DNA of 64,000 nucleotides. Source: Oxyruncus cristatus (lineage: Eukaryota > Chordata > Aves > Passeriformes > Cotingidae). The stretch lies in assembly GCA_013399855.1 (NCBI GenBank), contig VXAY01002816.1, positions 48,345 to 112,344 of the forward strand, in the 5' to 3' direction. A program made the position numbers and the translations under genes. The notes under the pieces were generated by a model. It saw only the letters and a list, made by a program, of their open reading frames with translations, ran no database searches and was not told the origin of the DNA. Shown here one piece after another: positions 36,981 through 51,200 of the stretch. How positions within the stretch are numbered: position 1 is the first letter of the stretch; each line of letters begins with the position of its first letter.

Positions 36981-37536
36981 CTGGAATTCTGTGACTTGTC
37001 TGAAGGTCTGGGCTTCTGGCAGCCCCTGCCTACAGCTCTGGGGCTGTTCCTGCCTTACTGGCATGCTGTGGGACAGGGCCCTGGCTGCTGATGCTCTTTC
37101 CATGTGGGGTATATTTTTGCTTCCCATTCCTTAGGGATTAGAAAGCCCATGTAGTGTCCTGGTGCTGGTTTTTCTGGAGTTTTTTTTAAACGACCTGTTA
37201 GATTTCAGTACTTCTTCCTTCACACAACCCACTTTGCTTCGTAAATCTTGAGCTTTGTAGTATTATATCCTCTGCATTTATTTCAGCATGTACTGCAGAA
37301 AGGCAACTTTTTTGCCTTCTTTTTTTTTTTTTAACACATTTACATTTCCTGATTTGGCATGTTTGCAATTATCCAAATGTTTTTCCATTCCAATTTGCTG
37401 TTTTCTGTCTTTATGCAGCTGCATTCGGATTCTTACCAATTTGCCATCTCAGATTGTCAATAGCCCAGTTCCTTTTGTGCATGCAATTATTTCACTTTTT
37501 TTTTCTTTGTTTCAATTTAAAAATAAAAACCAAAAG

Positions 37537-37620
37537 CCCCCCCCAAAGGCCCCCAACCCCCCCCCCCAAAAAAACAAAACAAAACAAAAACCAAACAATC
37601 CAAAACAAAAAAAAAACACC
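37537..37620. repeat. C-rich then A-rich low-complexity block
   Basis: C8 (37537-37544), C5 (37550-37554) and C11 (37557-37567) are followed by A-rich sequence with repeated AAAAC units to about 37620. The minus strand is correspondingly G-rich and could form a G-quadruplex. Frames through it (Pro/Lys/Asn-rich) are artefacts. Confidence 0.9.
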
Positions 37621-40600
37621 AAAAATCCCAAACCTGCAAGCTTGTTCTTGAGGAAACACAAGAGGAAGAAAAATGTATGATTGAAAAAGAGTCAAAGAGA
37701 GGAAGAAAAACATACAGTTAAAAAAGAGTTAAAGAGCTAAATAAGAAAATAGTTACATCAGGAAAGGCTCCTGGTATACATTTTTCATGTGTGAAATGTT
37801 ACATATAACTCAGCTGGGAAAAAAGGAAATAATCAAACCAGAGCACTACAATGATCTCAAATTCCTTCTGTAAGTAAGGAATTCCTGATCTGTCCTCTGT
37901 GACTTATGTGGCATCAGAAGGGGTGCAGAACAAATTCTTACTGGTATCAGACACCAGAAGGGAAGAGCCACGGGAATTGATTATGCAGCTGTCAGCATTC
38001 TTCTTCCCTTGAAGTTTTTAAAGCTCTCCCCAGCTACTCGGGGATAGTGAATTCTGACAGTTTTTTGACAATGTGAAGAAACAGAGGTGAATTTTCCTGT
38101 ATGGCATCTGCAGTGCAGGCAGCTGGCCTGTGTTCCTCTCCTTAACCACCATGTCCTCCCAGCTGGGACTGAGCAAGGAGCTCTTCCTGCTGCATTTTCC
38201 TGAGGAATACTGGCTTGCTCAAGCTTAGCACTACCCTGCCTCGTGTTTCCTCTAGGTGGCCACGATCTTGGAGTAAATGTTGTGTAGTCATCTCTTTGGA
38301 CCTAAACACGGCAAAAGCCCAAGCTGTTCTGGGTTTCAGATCTCGCACATACACAGGAAAGGCAAAGGCTTTGCTTTTTCCCCTTGTCCAGGGAAAAAGG
38401 GGAAGAAGAGAGGGTCAACAGCTTGCCAGCCTACAAAGTGTGATGGCATGAGAAGTTTGTGCAGGGCAGATGGTGGTAGATCACTACGCAGAGTAATGAT
38501 GGCTTCATTCTTTGCACAGATCTGATCAAAACCAGTGGAACAGGGAGCCCTAAAGTTGCTGTGCTTTAGTAATTCTAACAGCTTTCTGAGGGTGCTTGCT
38601 CTACTCCAGAGTTAGTGCATAGAGTGGCACTTTTCTGTTGCAGTGGATTTGAATATGTAAAATAATATTTCCATCAAATAAGCAGAAATTTTACACTAGA
38701 GATGCAGAAAAATATGCAAGGGTTGATTTCTTCACAGTGTTTCAATCAAGACGATGTATATTTTAGTGAAGGGAAAGCATCTACATCTTCAACTTTATTT
38801 TTCCTGTTGGTTTTTTGCTGCCAAAGCTATAAACGAAGAAGAGTTCAGTAGAACTAAAGTGATGTAAAATGAGTGTAAACAGCACTACCCACAAGGGAAG
38901 GTTTGAATTGAAGCCTCAGATTCTACCTGGTTTCAGCGACTCAGTTTTGTTGAGCTAAGCTCGGTGTTTTATGGAATACCTAGTGCTCCAAAGTTCCACA
39001 TCCAAAGATTGACAGAAAAATAAATACATCGATTTATAAATTTATAAGCAATGATCAAGTCTTCCACAAACAGCAGGAGAAACTTACTATATAGTTTGGC
39101 ATATCTTGAACTTAATTCGGTAGGGCAATGCTTTACAATCCCATATGCCTGTGAAATTTGGGTTCTATAATATTTTGCATTTCTTTGCCTCAAAAAGAAG
39201 GACCATGAAATTTTGGCAGTTGCTGAAACTGGATGTTTAACTCAAAAGGTTAGAGATTTTTAATCCTTTTGTTTTATTTCCAGTGCAGCTAATTTGCCTT
39301 TTTGCAAGTATCCTAGCAACCTTTTTTTTCCTCCCCTTTCTCCAGTACCTTAAAGGTTAGGTAAGGATTCTAGAGAGATTGGCCTAAAATATAAAACAAA
39401 CTGACAGAAGAACATTTCTTAAAGGCACAACTTGCTTTAGTAAGATTATGACAATTCAGGCAAAATTTTAAGGGAGAGGGGGCAAGGAGCAGAGAAACAA
39501 TCCTGAAATAACTTTCAGCAGTTTATAACTCTTTGAAATATCGGGGTGAATAAGGGCTTAACCTTCACAAAAGGCTACCTCAGAACTTGGGAGATGTGGG
39601 GACGAGTCCTTCAAGATACTATTTGCTGAGATGAAAACCTGAAGCAACGAAAAAATAATTTGTTGAAACATATTCAAAACCGGAGTTTGTTCTGCGGCCG
39701 CAAAACATTCACAGCCAGCACTGGGAACTAGCAGAGTTCTCCTGGTTTTTGCAGCTCTGCTAAGTTTAATATCAGCAACACAACATCTAACAATGGCTTT
39801 AACAAATGCCATCTCCTCGTGAAGCCTCACTCCTGCGGGTGCAGGTCCCAGCAGCTGTGGGGCTCAGTTAGACCAGTGTGAAGCCTCAGTTTAAAGTTAA
39901 TACGCTGGAGGTACTCGGGTCACCCGTTTCAACTCCACGCTTGCTCCTGACCTGCTGGAAGGTTCTGATACACAGCATTTCCTGACTGGCAGGCTTTATT
40001 TAGCCGTTTATGAAATTTTAACTACTTAAGTCAAAATCTGCTAGGACCTCACGGGATTAAGGCTGACTAGCCCATGCAGTCACGTCAGTTATACAATCAG
40101 AGGGACTTGGGGGATTTTTTTGTTGTGTTTTGGGTGTTTTTTTTTTGGGTGGGAGGCGCTTGTTCTTTTTTTAATTTAGAGACCAGACGTGCTCAAAATG
40201 GATGCATGTCCAATATCAGCTTTTCCAAGTATTTCTGCTTTTAGTTTGTTCATTTTAAAAGTCTTTTAATCATCAATTCTAAGCCTCATTTTATTCCTAT
40301 AGCTCCATGAGCAAATAGCTACTTTGAAAGAATTACAAGGATGGTAATTTTTCAAATAAAGCAGGGATGCAATCAAAATTCAGCATGTTTAAAACATTAT
40401 TAAATAAAATTACACTATTTCAGAGTTAATATACTTGTTTTAAAAGGCTTTCATTTAAAAAAAAAAAAAAATGACGATTTCTCCACTTTCACAGCCTGCA
40501 TAATAACAACAAACAGCCTGTACAAGCCCCGAGTCTTTACTCATAGTAAAGTTAACATGGGTTAGTGCTTTACAAAAAAAATTTAGACCTTCTTAGGCCT

Positions 40601-41977
40601 ATGTGCTCTCAAACGCAGGTTCCACCTCATCTGGCCACTCCAACTGGTCGGACCACAGGGAATGTTTTTTGGGAAAAAACCTGTCAATTATGAAATTGAG
40701 CCACCAGAGGGAGCCTGTACCTGTGCTGATCCTCTAGGAATTAAAAACACCCCACCCAACAAGTCACCAAAAAGAAAGACCAAAAACCCACCCAAAACAA
40801 ACAAACAAAAAACCCCACCCAAAATGGCTTTGCTGCCAGGTAGATTGATCTGTGTTAAATACGCTTTCTGTGCTACCTGCACACCTACGCTACAAACTGG
40901 CAACTTCAGCAGCAGCCACGGGTTTTTTGTTTGTAAAAAATGTAACAGCTCACCCTTCTCTATTCCCAGCTCAGGGTTTTAATTTTCTCGGCCAGCAAAC
41001 CAAATGCCACCATCAGGAATCAGCCCCACTCCACTGTTCCTCCCCAGATCACAAGCCCTTCCACCCCGTGTGTGTCCTGCACACACTGGACTTGCTGCTT
41101 GTCTGCAACAGGGATGATCATGATCTGTTCCTTAACCAACAGCTTGGAAGTGGCATGGAAAACTGGCTGGGAATAGGAGCCACTGTCAGAAAGGGCTTGG
41201 GAAACCTTTTCCCCCTTTACATGCTTTTCAAGGCATCATTTGATGATAAAGGGGGCGTGTGTTGCAGGAATGCCTTGCTAGGGACAGGACACACGTTATA
41301 CAGGTGATATTTAATAAACACTACAATTACTAGGGTTGCACTTAAAAGCCTTTCTAAGGGCACATTGTATCCATGTTCCACTGTTTGCTTGTCATGCAGC
41401 AAGGTTGCTCAAAACTACCTGTTGCAAACCTGGTAAATCCCAAGAACACAGAGGAAAACCTCAGGACTACCTGCGCTTGTTCATTGTGGCTTCGGAAAAA
41501 TTAAACCCCAAACCCACCAACCCTTCACCTTTCCCCCTCACTCTTTAGGTTAATTGGTGTAGTTGCGAAGACCTGCTAATGGGGCACCAGAGGGGACCAG
41601 CGAAAGGGAGCTCGAGGCCAGCTCCTTGTTATCCTTAACCCATAACACCTGTCCTTAAAAGCCGAAGTAATGCAGAGATAAAAGCTGCAGCTGGTGTCAG
41701 AATTCCTCTTTTCCCAACCTCGCCCAGGGGGAACTGCGTTGCCGAAAGCTCCTCACAGAAGGTGGAAAGGACTGCAGGAGCCAACAAGAAACATTTAGCA
41801 CAAGGAAATACCTGTACCTGCACCTCAGGCACAAGGAAATGTCCCGTTTCCCACCCCTACTCCCAGGAAATGGTGTGGGGATTTGGCACTGGGGAAGCAC
41901 TGCTGCCACAGGTGACGTGAGGCATCTCCCCTCCTGCCTAGAGACATGAGGTGAGAGTTTTTGCTGCACACTCTCAG

Positions 41978-41998
41978 TATATATATATATATATATAT
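41978..41998. repeat. (TA)n microsatellite
   Basis: Perfect alternating TA of 21 bases. Confidence 0.95.
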
Positions 41999-42177
41999 CA
42001 GTTTTCCCCCCCTCTGTTATTTACAACGGGTACCTGAACAATGTTTCCCCAAGAATCTGCATTTTCTCCCTCCCTCTCTGTGGCTTTCCCTGAGGTGACG
42101 TCTCGGTGTCCAGCCGTGGAGGAGCCTCACCTGCACCCCAGGCACAGCAAAGGTGGGCTCTGGGATGAGGTTGGACA

Positions 42178-42268
42178 TAGAATCATAGAATCAGACGGGT
42201 TGGAAAGGACCTCTGAGATCATCAAGTCCAAGCCTTGATCCAACACCACCGCGGTTACCAGACTGTGG
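42178..42268 (-). mobile_element. CR1 LINE 3' fragment
   Basis: TAGAATCATAGAATCAGACGG, GTTGGAAAGGACCTCTGAGA, TCATCAAGTCCAAGCCTTGA and TCCAACACCACCGCGGTTAC match an inverted CR1 3' end. The tandem AGAATCAT unit marks the extreme 3' terminus. Confidence 0.92.
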
Positions 42269-45200
42269 AAGTGATTCCTTGGCACCTGGGGCTGCCCAGT
42301 TCCCACCTGGGAACTCTGCTGGGGCACGACTGAGGTGTTTTACTCAGTTCTGTGCTGGGGGAAGGGGCTGTCAGCGCACCAGAGAACATATCTGAGGCAA
42401 ATCCCACCCACCCCCTCAGTCCACATTTGTAAGCAGCTCCTCAGGCACCTTTATCTTCACATGCAACCATAACTTTTATGAGTTGTGTAAGTAAGTTCCT
42501 TCCCTAATGCAGCTGAAAATAGGCAACTAAACACCCTGCGTGTGTTTGGATTTCCTACTCGTTCCTATGTGAACCCATGGACTGCCCCATTTGCTGTACA
42601 CGAGGTTTCATTGTTGAGATTATGCTATTAAACTAAGAGATGAGTCAAATTAGGTCACCTTGGTCGAAGAAGGAGAGCTGGATCCCGTGCTGGGAATTTC
42701 AATTGATATTCTGCATGCAGCTTTGCAAATAAAGGGAGGAATGGGTGATACTTAATTACCAGCACTTACTGCTACACAAAAGCTTTTGCCCTGTGTTTTC
42801 TTATCTATGAACCATCCTCAAATTCTGATTATAGTTACTATGTAATTCATCAAAACCAAACAAGCATCCTGGTCTGACTGCATAAACAGAGGGTCATCAC
42901 GCTGGAGCCCCAAAATGGAAAATGCTGAATCTCCCAGGCTGGTAACCCCTGGCAAATGTCAAAGGAAGGGTGGAGGGGCAATTCTGGGCATTTTATGCTG
43001 CTGAAGTTCAGGTAAATTCTAGGAAGCCCCGCTGAGGTGTCACTGCACATATAAATGAGGCTAATAAATCCTCCTATTTCATAGAGTAGTTTTAAACAGC
43101 ACCGGAACGCCTCGCTAAATTCAGTGCACGGTTTTCTAAGTGTGATTGCTGGGACTCTACTGCTGCCATAAATGATGGCGAGGACTGCCAAGGGCTGCCT
43201 GTCTTTTTGTGAGCGAGAGAGATCTGTTGTTCTCCATAACATATTCAGAATCTGAGAGAACCTGATCATTCAATAATGCACAGTACCTCTGACAAGTGGT
43301 TTGGCCTTGGTTTCTTAGTTATAAAATGGGAGATAATCCTGCCCAGCAAGGCTTGCATGATCAATAGGTCTTCAACTGAGATCTAAATATCACAGCCACT
43401 TAACGAAAACCACTGGTGTTTGGAAATGTAGTGGTATGATTGTTCATTTTAAGTGGGTTTTTTTAACACACTGGCAACTGTGCTGTGTCTTTGAGCCAGA
43501 GGTGAGCAGAGGAAGTACTTAAACACACAATGTGGGCCACCCTAATTTTGAGGGCAGTTAGAAAATATTTTTTTTTTAAATATCTCGCCTGCTATCTTTT
43601 GATAGCACTGTCCTTATCTAAAGCTTGGTTACATTTAATAGGCCTGCAGTTTACCTTCCTGCTTTTACTACCTTATTAATCCCTCTTCAGTTATTCTGCT
43701 TTGCTTCCAGCTGCAAATTCTTTATCTATTTCAAGGGGATTCCAAAGGAAAAATCAGGGAAACAGCAGACAACCCTGCAGCCTGACAGTCCTCACCACCT
43801 CAGATCTTGCAGTCTGGAGGACATGATCCTTCCTAGTCGTGCAGCACTGCCTGTGTTCATGTGATGCTAACACAGAACTGGTGTTTTTCCCTCTTCGTGC
43901 TCTCTTTCCTTTTATTCTTCTCCCTTTGGAGAGCCTGCAGTGACTCTCAGAATGAATCCCTTTCAAGTTTCTACCTGTGTATTCCAAGAGCAAGCAAACA
44001 GCACGTTACAGAGAGTTGCAGTGAAGCAGGAGCAGAGCTTGGCAAAGGCTGCTGACAGGCTTTAGGATCTTGGTAGGTTTTCAGTCTGGTTTTCAAAGGA
44101 GAACAGTGTGTGCCTTCATGGTAGATGGAGTCCGCCTGCCAGTCACTTTCTCACTTGTTTTAAGCCAATTTGCTAAATCCAAACAAATTTGACAAACTCT
44201 GAACCTAAAAAGCTAAAATACTACAGTTTTGCAAAATTCTTGAAAGCAAATGGAAGGGCAAAGGCTCGAGTGTCATTCACACCTGTAACTTTGAGTGGCT
44301 CAAAGATGGATGCGAGTCTCTGAGGTAAGTGAGGGCATGGGAGGTCCTGGCTGCCTGTATCTAAACAACAAACCTGGTAGTGTATAAATTACATTAATTA
44401 CACTTAAAACAGTTTCATTCAGAGACAGAAATTGATGGATTCTGTTAATTCATTGCATGCTATAAGCTAGCAGCAAAGAAACTGGAAGACAGCATTTGGA
44501 AAAGCTTGTATCATGTGAACAAAATCATGATAAGTAGTGAAATAAGAACACTGAGGATATTTGCATCACAGGAGGCCTGGTAGACTTAGCAGAAGAAAGT
44601 GACAATATTGGTGATTACAGGGGTCAGATCAACTTAAGAAAATCCAGTGTGTGTGTATGTTAAATTAGAAATGCTGAAAGTGTGGCAGTAGCAGGAACAC
44701 TGATGCAGGATTTAAGTGGATTTTATGAGGAAGTAGAAGCATGACTAGGGGCGGACATGGTGACCTGAAGGGTCTGCTTTAGCCAGGAATGATGTGGATA
44801 TTGTTTCCCATTAAGGAAGTAGAATAATAGGACATAAAAATATGAGCATGGAGAGAGCAAGACTAAAAAAGAATAAAGAGTGGTTCTTAAGTTTGACCCA
44901 GTATTAAGTCTGCAGAGTTTGCAATACTTACACACTGCATTAAACACACAGCTGCATGTGCCCAAACCTGTAAGAGCATCAAAGATAATGTTTGTTTCGC
45001 AGTCTCTGTTATCCATGAGGACAATTTTATTTTTTTTTTTTTCATTCTTTAACCCTTTTACATTGGGTTCTGATAGGAGCTATTTGGTTATTTTGACTGG
45101 GAATGATTGCTGAATATGTTTTCTACAGTTCTTTTCCATCTATTCTTCAAAAATAGATCAGCACAATTATTCTTTCCAGTCATCCAGACCTGTCCTATCA

Positions 45201-48200
45201 TTTGGAGTTATTAAAAATCTGCATTAAAAGTTAGGGTCTTGTTAAGGATTTTTAATACTCCTGGGTTAAGGATACTGGATCACTATCTATCTAACTATAT
45301 CACTAATATGGTGATATATTGGCATATTGTTAGATTTATCAGTATCATTTTGTTTCGGTTCATGTTAGAGTTGACACTTTTTTGAGTTTGGAATACCTCT
45401 ATTGTACAGTCCATCAATAGAAAATGCACTTTTTCAGCACTGGTTGACTGACCAATTCACCCTATAACGTCCACACTGATGTTCACTATGTTCACAAAAC
45501 TTCAATTCTTATTAATTGCGAGTATGAGGTCAACAAATTTATCTAGTGTAGTTTTCTGGAATGGAAGATACAGAACTACCCTCTCAGCTTGTGCTTCATT
45601 CACTAGAACATTGATTCTGAAGATAATTTTGAGGCTTGAAAGCAAGAATGGCTGGCTGTGATCTGGAATGGTACTGTCCCTCTGCTTCTACTTAGGTGTG
45701 AATCATTTCTCCATATATTTGTGCTACCAGTCATATCAGGATCATTTTCATAAAGAAAAAATCCCAGAGCATCTCTTCCCAAGGCTATTAGTTTTGTGGG
45801 TAGGACAGCTGAACAATTTATCTTCACATTAATTAGTGCCGAGATTCATTATTTTCAAATCTCAACATTTTGTATTAAATTAGGTACTGATGTTTATTAT
45901 TTTCATCTTGCCACAGTGATACAGCTTTAATACTTTTCCAGTTTGCCCTTCGGAAACAGAGGCACTGGATGTGTGTTCTTAGAGCCTCATCTTCCGCTCC
46001 CTAGGCCAGGCTGGACTCCTGCTGGGAGATGGTTCCTCCTAAAACTCCACCTCAGAGCTGAGCTCTGGGGCTGTGAAACAAACCCTTCAGCCTGCGAGGC
46101 TGCAGTTGAAGGGAAAGGGTTTGTTCCTAACAGGACTGAGACCCCAACCAAAAATCTCAGGGATGAGGGAAGAAGGGAATTCTTCCAAATGTTCCAGAGG
46201 AGAATTATGGGTACAAGTCAGTATGTTGGATGGGGTGTTGAGGTGCAGGTATTTAACCTAAGGTTATAGCTGGTGTCTTGGTGGCAGCACTCAAATGGGT
46301 TACTGTTCCACTGGAAGCTGTTCTACTCATGACCCAAGACTGAACTGGGCATCATTTTGGGTGCCTGACTTGTAATGTGAGTGCAAGGTCTACACTTCAT
46401 TTTCTTTTATTTTTTTATGCTTTTTCAGTGATACCAGCTGCTCTAGACAACTGCTCCTATTCCTCCTAAGAGGGCAAAGTGTGTTTAAGCTTCGAATAAA
46501 CCCCATTAAGCTTCTCCCCATTTATCCCAGTGATTAAACCACTAGCAGTGTGTTCCCATTCTGCCTTTCTTGGTGAGAACACAAAGACAGCCATTCCAAA
46601 GTTTTCCTTTCCCCTGTGTGTTTCCTGGCTGCCTGAAGCAATTTTACTGCTTGCAGCAGAGCCCTCCTGCTCAGCGTCAGTGCTGATGTGCCCCGTCACC
46701 GCTGGATCCCTGCCCACAGGCCTCAGAAACGCATCCAGTCCCAGGATGACACATGGTCTTGGCTCTGGGAATGCAGAACAGACTTTGATGATATATTCAG
46801 CTTCTAAAAATAACCCCATCAGGTAGCTAGCAGTTCTCTTCCAAGCCCTAACTCAAACACACAGGAGCGTGATGTACCGGCTCGCTTTAAAGCTGCTCCA
46901 TTTCTTCCTTTAAGGAAGGAGAGTGATGTGGGGAAGAAAAATTTATAAAGCTGAATATAGCTCTAACTTCTTGGCAAATAATAGCTTTTTTAGCTTCAGG
47001 CCATTTCATTCAAGGCATTTAAGTTTGTAACAGGTATTTTTTGAATTCTGTGTCTCAATTAGCTTTTAATTAAACGAGTGCAAGTAATATAGATTTCCTC
47101 ATGTACCTTCTCTCTATAAAACAAGCTGTTGATTGGCCTGGTAACAAAAGTCTAAAGTAATGAACAATGCTAATAAGCTTTTTTGGAAACACTGAACAGA
47201 TGACTGTAATTGTGTCTAGTAATTTCTTTTATTTTTGGTTTGTGTCTTCCAGACAGTGTCTTTGGATATACTGTGGTAATACAAGTTTCCACATACATGT
47301 TCTTTAATTGTGGAGAAGTAGCAGAGCTTAATATTGCTTTTAAAACACTGGAATGGAATGTTTCTATAGTCTAGTCACATGTACCAAGGCTAAGCAATAA
47401 TTCATTGCTCCTAGTGAATGTACCCTCCCACATCCTTCTGTCTTTTCCTGGTGATTCCTGACTTCTAAGATGTTTAAATTTTTTTTAAAGGCTGTGACTT
47501 TTGATGGCCATGTATTCCACATTCAGAGATCAGAGTGTTTCACAAAGAATATTGCAGGATATTTCTTTTGTGCTGGATATGTATATCTTTCCCATAAGGC
47601 TGCCAAGCGTGTTCATTTCCATAACTTTAGCTGTGAATCTTCTCCTGTCCATGGGTATAGTTAAATTATTTTTCAAATGACTGAATATTGCTTTGCTCTT
47701 CCCGAGAAGATTCATGGGATATGTAGCATTTCTTTTCCTAGTCTATATTTAAACACAGTCTTGATTTCTAGTTCCACAGTGTTCTTTACCTTTGTCTTTA
47801 CTTTTGGAGAATCTCAGCATGGCTTGGGGTACCAGTGCTCAAAGATACAACTGAACCATGTGGAAAACATGAATACATCTGTTTAGTGGCATTCCTAGTT
47901 TTCCAGTATGCAGGAGAAAATCAGAAAAGAAATGTAATAATTTCTATGTCTGAGAAAGTTAGTCTGCATCCTGACTGTTGCCATAGAGTAGTTCCCACAA
48001 GCCAGTTCTGCTGTTCCCTGGGCACAAGGGGAACCCTAATTAAGCAAAATGCTCACATTCAGCCTAAAATTCTGTTAATTAAATTTGAAAAACATTGTAA
48101 TTGTAACAGTGGAGCACCAGCAGTTTCAGAAGAACAACATAGAGAAGAGGCTCCTTTTAAGTCAGGAAAGGTAATAATTTTTTTTTTTTTTTTTTAGAGG

Positions 48201-51200
48201 CAATTAAAATACAGAACAAGAAAGCTGCTCACTCAAGCTCAGATTGAGGTGAGGATTATTTGGGATTCACAGCAGAGGCTGCAGGTCAAGTTATAATGTG
48301 TTCAAAATTTTAGAGCAACATATAAATGTTCAAAAGAGGCAGAGTGGAATGAGGCTGCCAGTTCCCTCCACTGGACAAACGTTTGACCAGGCTGTGGTTT
48401 ACAGTATCTTGGCATTTTTGTGGAGGCTGTTCTTTCCTATCACAGTTTATATTTCACCTCCACCCACAGATTTTCTGATGTTACTACAATGGGATATGAT
48501 GGATTTCCAAAGCAATCAATGGTGGGATGTTTTCTCTTGTTAAATTCCAGATTCAGTGGATGTATTGTGTGACTGAAGTTGACCTTGATCTCACACAACT
48601 TCTCCTTTCTCCTCAAAATGTTTATCTGTGATAGGGTGTTGCCTTACCAAGTTTTATTTTCCTAACTTGCTCTAATCATTGTCTAAATAATTTGTCATAA
48701 ACAAATGCAAAGAGATCGCTCCCTGCCTTCCCGTTGCCTCCTGCTTATTGCAGCCATTATTTATTGTCTGCAAGGAAAATTAAAACTTGCAAAGAACATT
48801 ATGAAGGTGGTTATAACATTTTTCTTTGTTGACAGCAACAGCATTTAAAGATATTTCTGTAGTGATGGGAAATTACTGATGAATTATTAAAAATACCTCC
48901 TGCAGCTTAACACTTGTGGTTTGGATCTAGACCATTCATTAATAGACAGCCAAGGGTCCCTCCCTTTCCTGACGTGTTCATCACGCAAACTACACGACTT
49001 CACTGGCTTTAATATACCTCAGCTGAAGTTTTCTAAACAGTTTGTTTTGGTGTAACTTCTCCACGAGATACATGGAAAAATCTGTGTCCCAGTAGCCACA
49101 GTACCTAGTAAATCCTCACTGAACAACTGTTACATTCAATCATGTTTAGAAAAGACAAAAAACCCCAGCAAATTCCATTTCTTCTTAAGCAGACTTCATC
49201 TATATATTATATATTTTTTCAGAGTTTTTTAATATATATATAAGCATGTTACTTTTTAAGAAATATCTGTGTGTATTCTTAGATTGCTGTGTATTTCAAA
49301 TTATTGTGCCATGTAAAAAGGAGTAAAAAGAAGTGCCAAGTAAAACTCAGCAGACTCTTACCAAAATAAGTAAACAAATTGCAACAGAACTCAATACAAT
49401 CACAAATAATCTTAACTGTGATGGAAGCAAATAAATGAAGCCATGGGATGAAATTACAAACAGATCAAATGATTTTTTTATTGACCAAAAATAGTCCCTT
49501 ATTGTCCTACAGAGAATTGAGCTTGATGCAGTTTGTGCCACAGAATAATTACTTGTAAACCTCATCAAGCTACTCAAATATACAATAAATAGGCTGTGAG
49601 TATAACAGCAAATGTGTGGATTTAGAAAGAAAACATCCCTCAAGTCCTGCTTAGCATTAGCAGGATTAGCATTGAACATGTTCCACAAGATTATAGGAAA
49701 CCAAATTCTTTCCTGAGTATTTTGGCAGGAAGAAGCCAACATTTTCTGAAGGATCAAGCTAAATGACTCAGCCATATTCTAATTTCCAGTATTTTTTGTT
49801 TTGCTAGTTACTGCTGGTCTTGCCCCTTCACTGTAAATTCAAACCCCTTATGGCCAGAGCAGGAGTGTCCCTTTCCAAACCCCAGTTCGGAGTTCCCGAT
49901 GGGTCTCCCAAAGCACTGGCTGCTTAGTCTCCTGTGGGCAACTGTCCCTGAGGTTTCTGTGAGGTCTGAGTGTGGAATTCCTGGCTGCTGATCCTCTTGC
50001 AGGCGATTCCTGTTGGTTGGTAGAATAGGACATGAGGCTTCCACCTGCTGGTTGACATCCTTGTTCTGCTGCAGACCCTTTAACACGGCTCTCGCCAGTT
50101 TTAGTCTTTTAGAAAACCCTTCTACCTCTTACTGACAGAATGGATTTCTCCCTGTCTATGCCATAAATCCTGCAGTGTAATTGCTCCACTTTTCATGATT
50201 TTAGCCAGCCTTTAATTCCTAGGAATACGTATCTTTTAACCCGTTCCCTTGCCTGTAGCCACTCTTGGCCATTTTTTGCTTCCCCTCTGTCTGCTTCATA
50301 ATATGTAACCCCAAAAAAGGTGGGAAAGACTGATAAGGGTATTCGCAAATGTACCAATGAAAGTATTGCCTTGCCCTGCCAGTATTGCAAGAGTTAACAT
50401 CTTTTGTATAACAACTTTGAGCTTTCTTTGTTTGCCAGAGTAGATGAAAAGAAGATGCTTCAACTGAAAGTAAAATAGACAAAATTAGTAAAGGATATAA
50501 ATCCCTGTCCTTCCATCAGATGACATTTATAAGCAGTGCTTGATATACATATCATGTTTTTAGTGTTGGTTTTGCTTGACATTTTTGATCTAGCAATTTT
50601 CTGGTTGAGAAGCAAGTTTGTTCTGGCTATTTCCCCTTCTGATTGAAGGAATATATTTTACCCTGCTAGAGGTAGAATATCTTGTTTACCCATAAATCAG
50701 AATATGGTGAATCTTTTCTGAGAGTAGTGGAAACATTTGAGAAGAAACCCATTATTTCTCTACATGCAAATGAAGTTTATCAAGGTTATACAGCAATATA
50801 ATACTCGGTATTTTGTAGCAGTTATTCATAGGTAAATATGTCATGGCTGAGGAAATGTTTCTTTAAAGAAGTATGGTCCATGAATTAATGAATCGCTGAA
50901 AATATTTCAGTTTCCAGTGGGGTGTGAGTTTGTTGGGTACTTCCATTCCCTTTGGTAGCTCTTGTAGGGAAGTCTTATGGCTCTTGGCTTTGTAGACTGT
51001 CTAAGGATACAGAACATCCTTTTGTTCGTTTCTTTTCATCAAAAGGTTAGTTTTTGCAAGAAGCAACTGTGAAAATAAAATATTGCTTATTTTACTGGGG
51101 ATGATTGGGATGGACTTAATTTTCTCTACAGCAGCTGTTGTGGTGCTGCCTTTCTTGTTTGTGACCAAAGGTGTTGGTAACACAGGAGTGTTTCTGCTCT

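Larger units (their letters stand above)
36981..42177. other. Intergenic DNA without recognisable genes
   Basis: Includes the C/A-rich low-complexity block at 37537-37620 and a perfect (TA)n at 41978-41998. The longest open frame outside ATP2B2 is here (40852-41307, plus, 151 codons) but shows no domain I recognise. Confidence 0.5.

Noticed and set aside
37288..37680. 130-codon open frame rich in Pro, Lys and Asn
   Set aside because: It is produced by the C-run and A-run low-complexity block and is not a protein.
40852..41307. 151-codon open frame, the longest outside ATP2B2
   Set aside because: No recognisable domain, no conserved-looking motif, and a length compatible with chance in a window this size.
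41978..41998. Functional significance of the (TA)n run
   Set aside because: Ordinary dinucleotide microsatellite with no associated feature.
42850..43269. 139-codon minus-strand frame
   Set aside because: No domain, no start or splice context worth noting, and no recognisable similarity.
49347..49775. 142-codon hydrophobic minus-strand frame
   Set aside because: Hydrophobic and Ser/Cys/Phe-rich composition is what AT-rich non-coding DNA gives; no membrane-protein family recognised.
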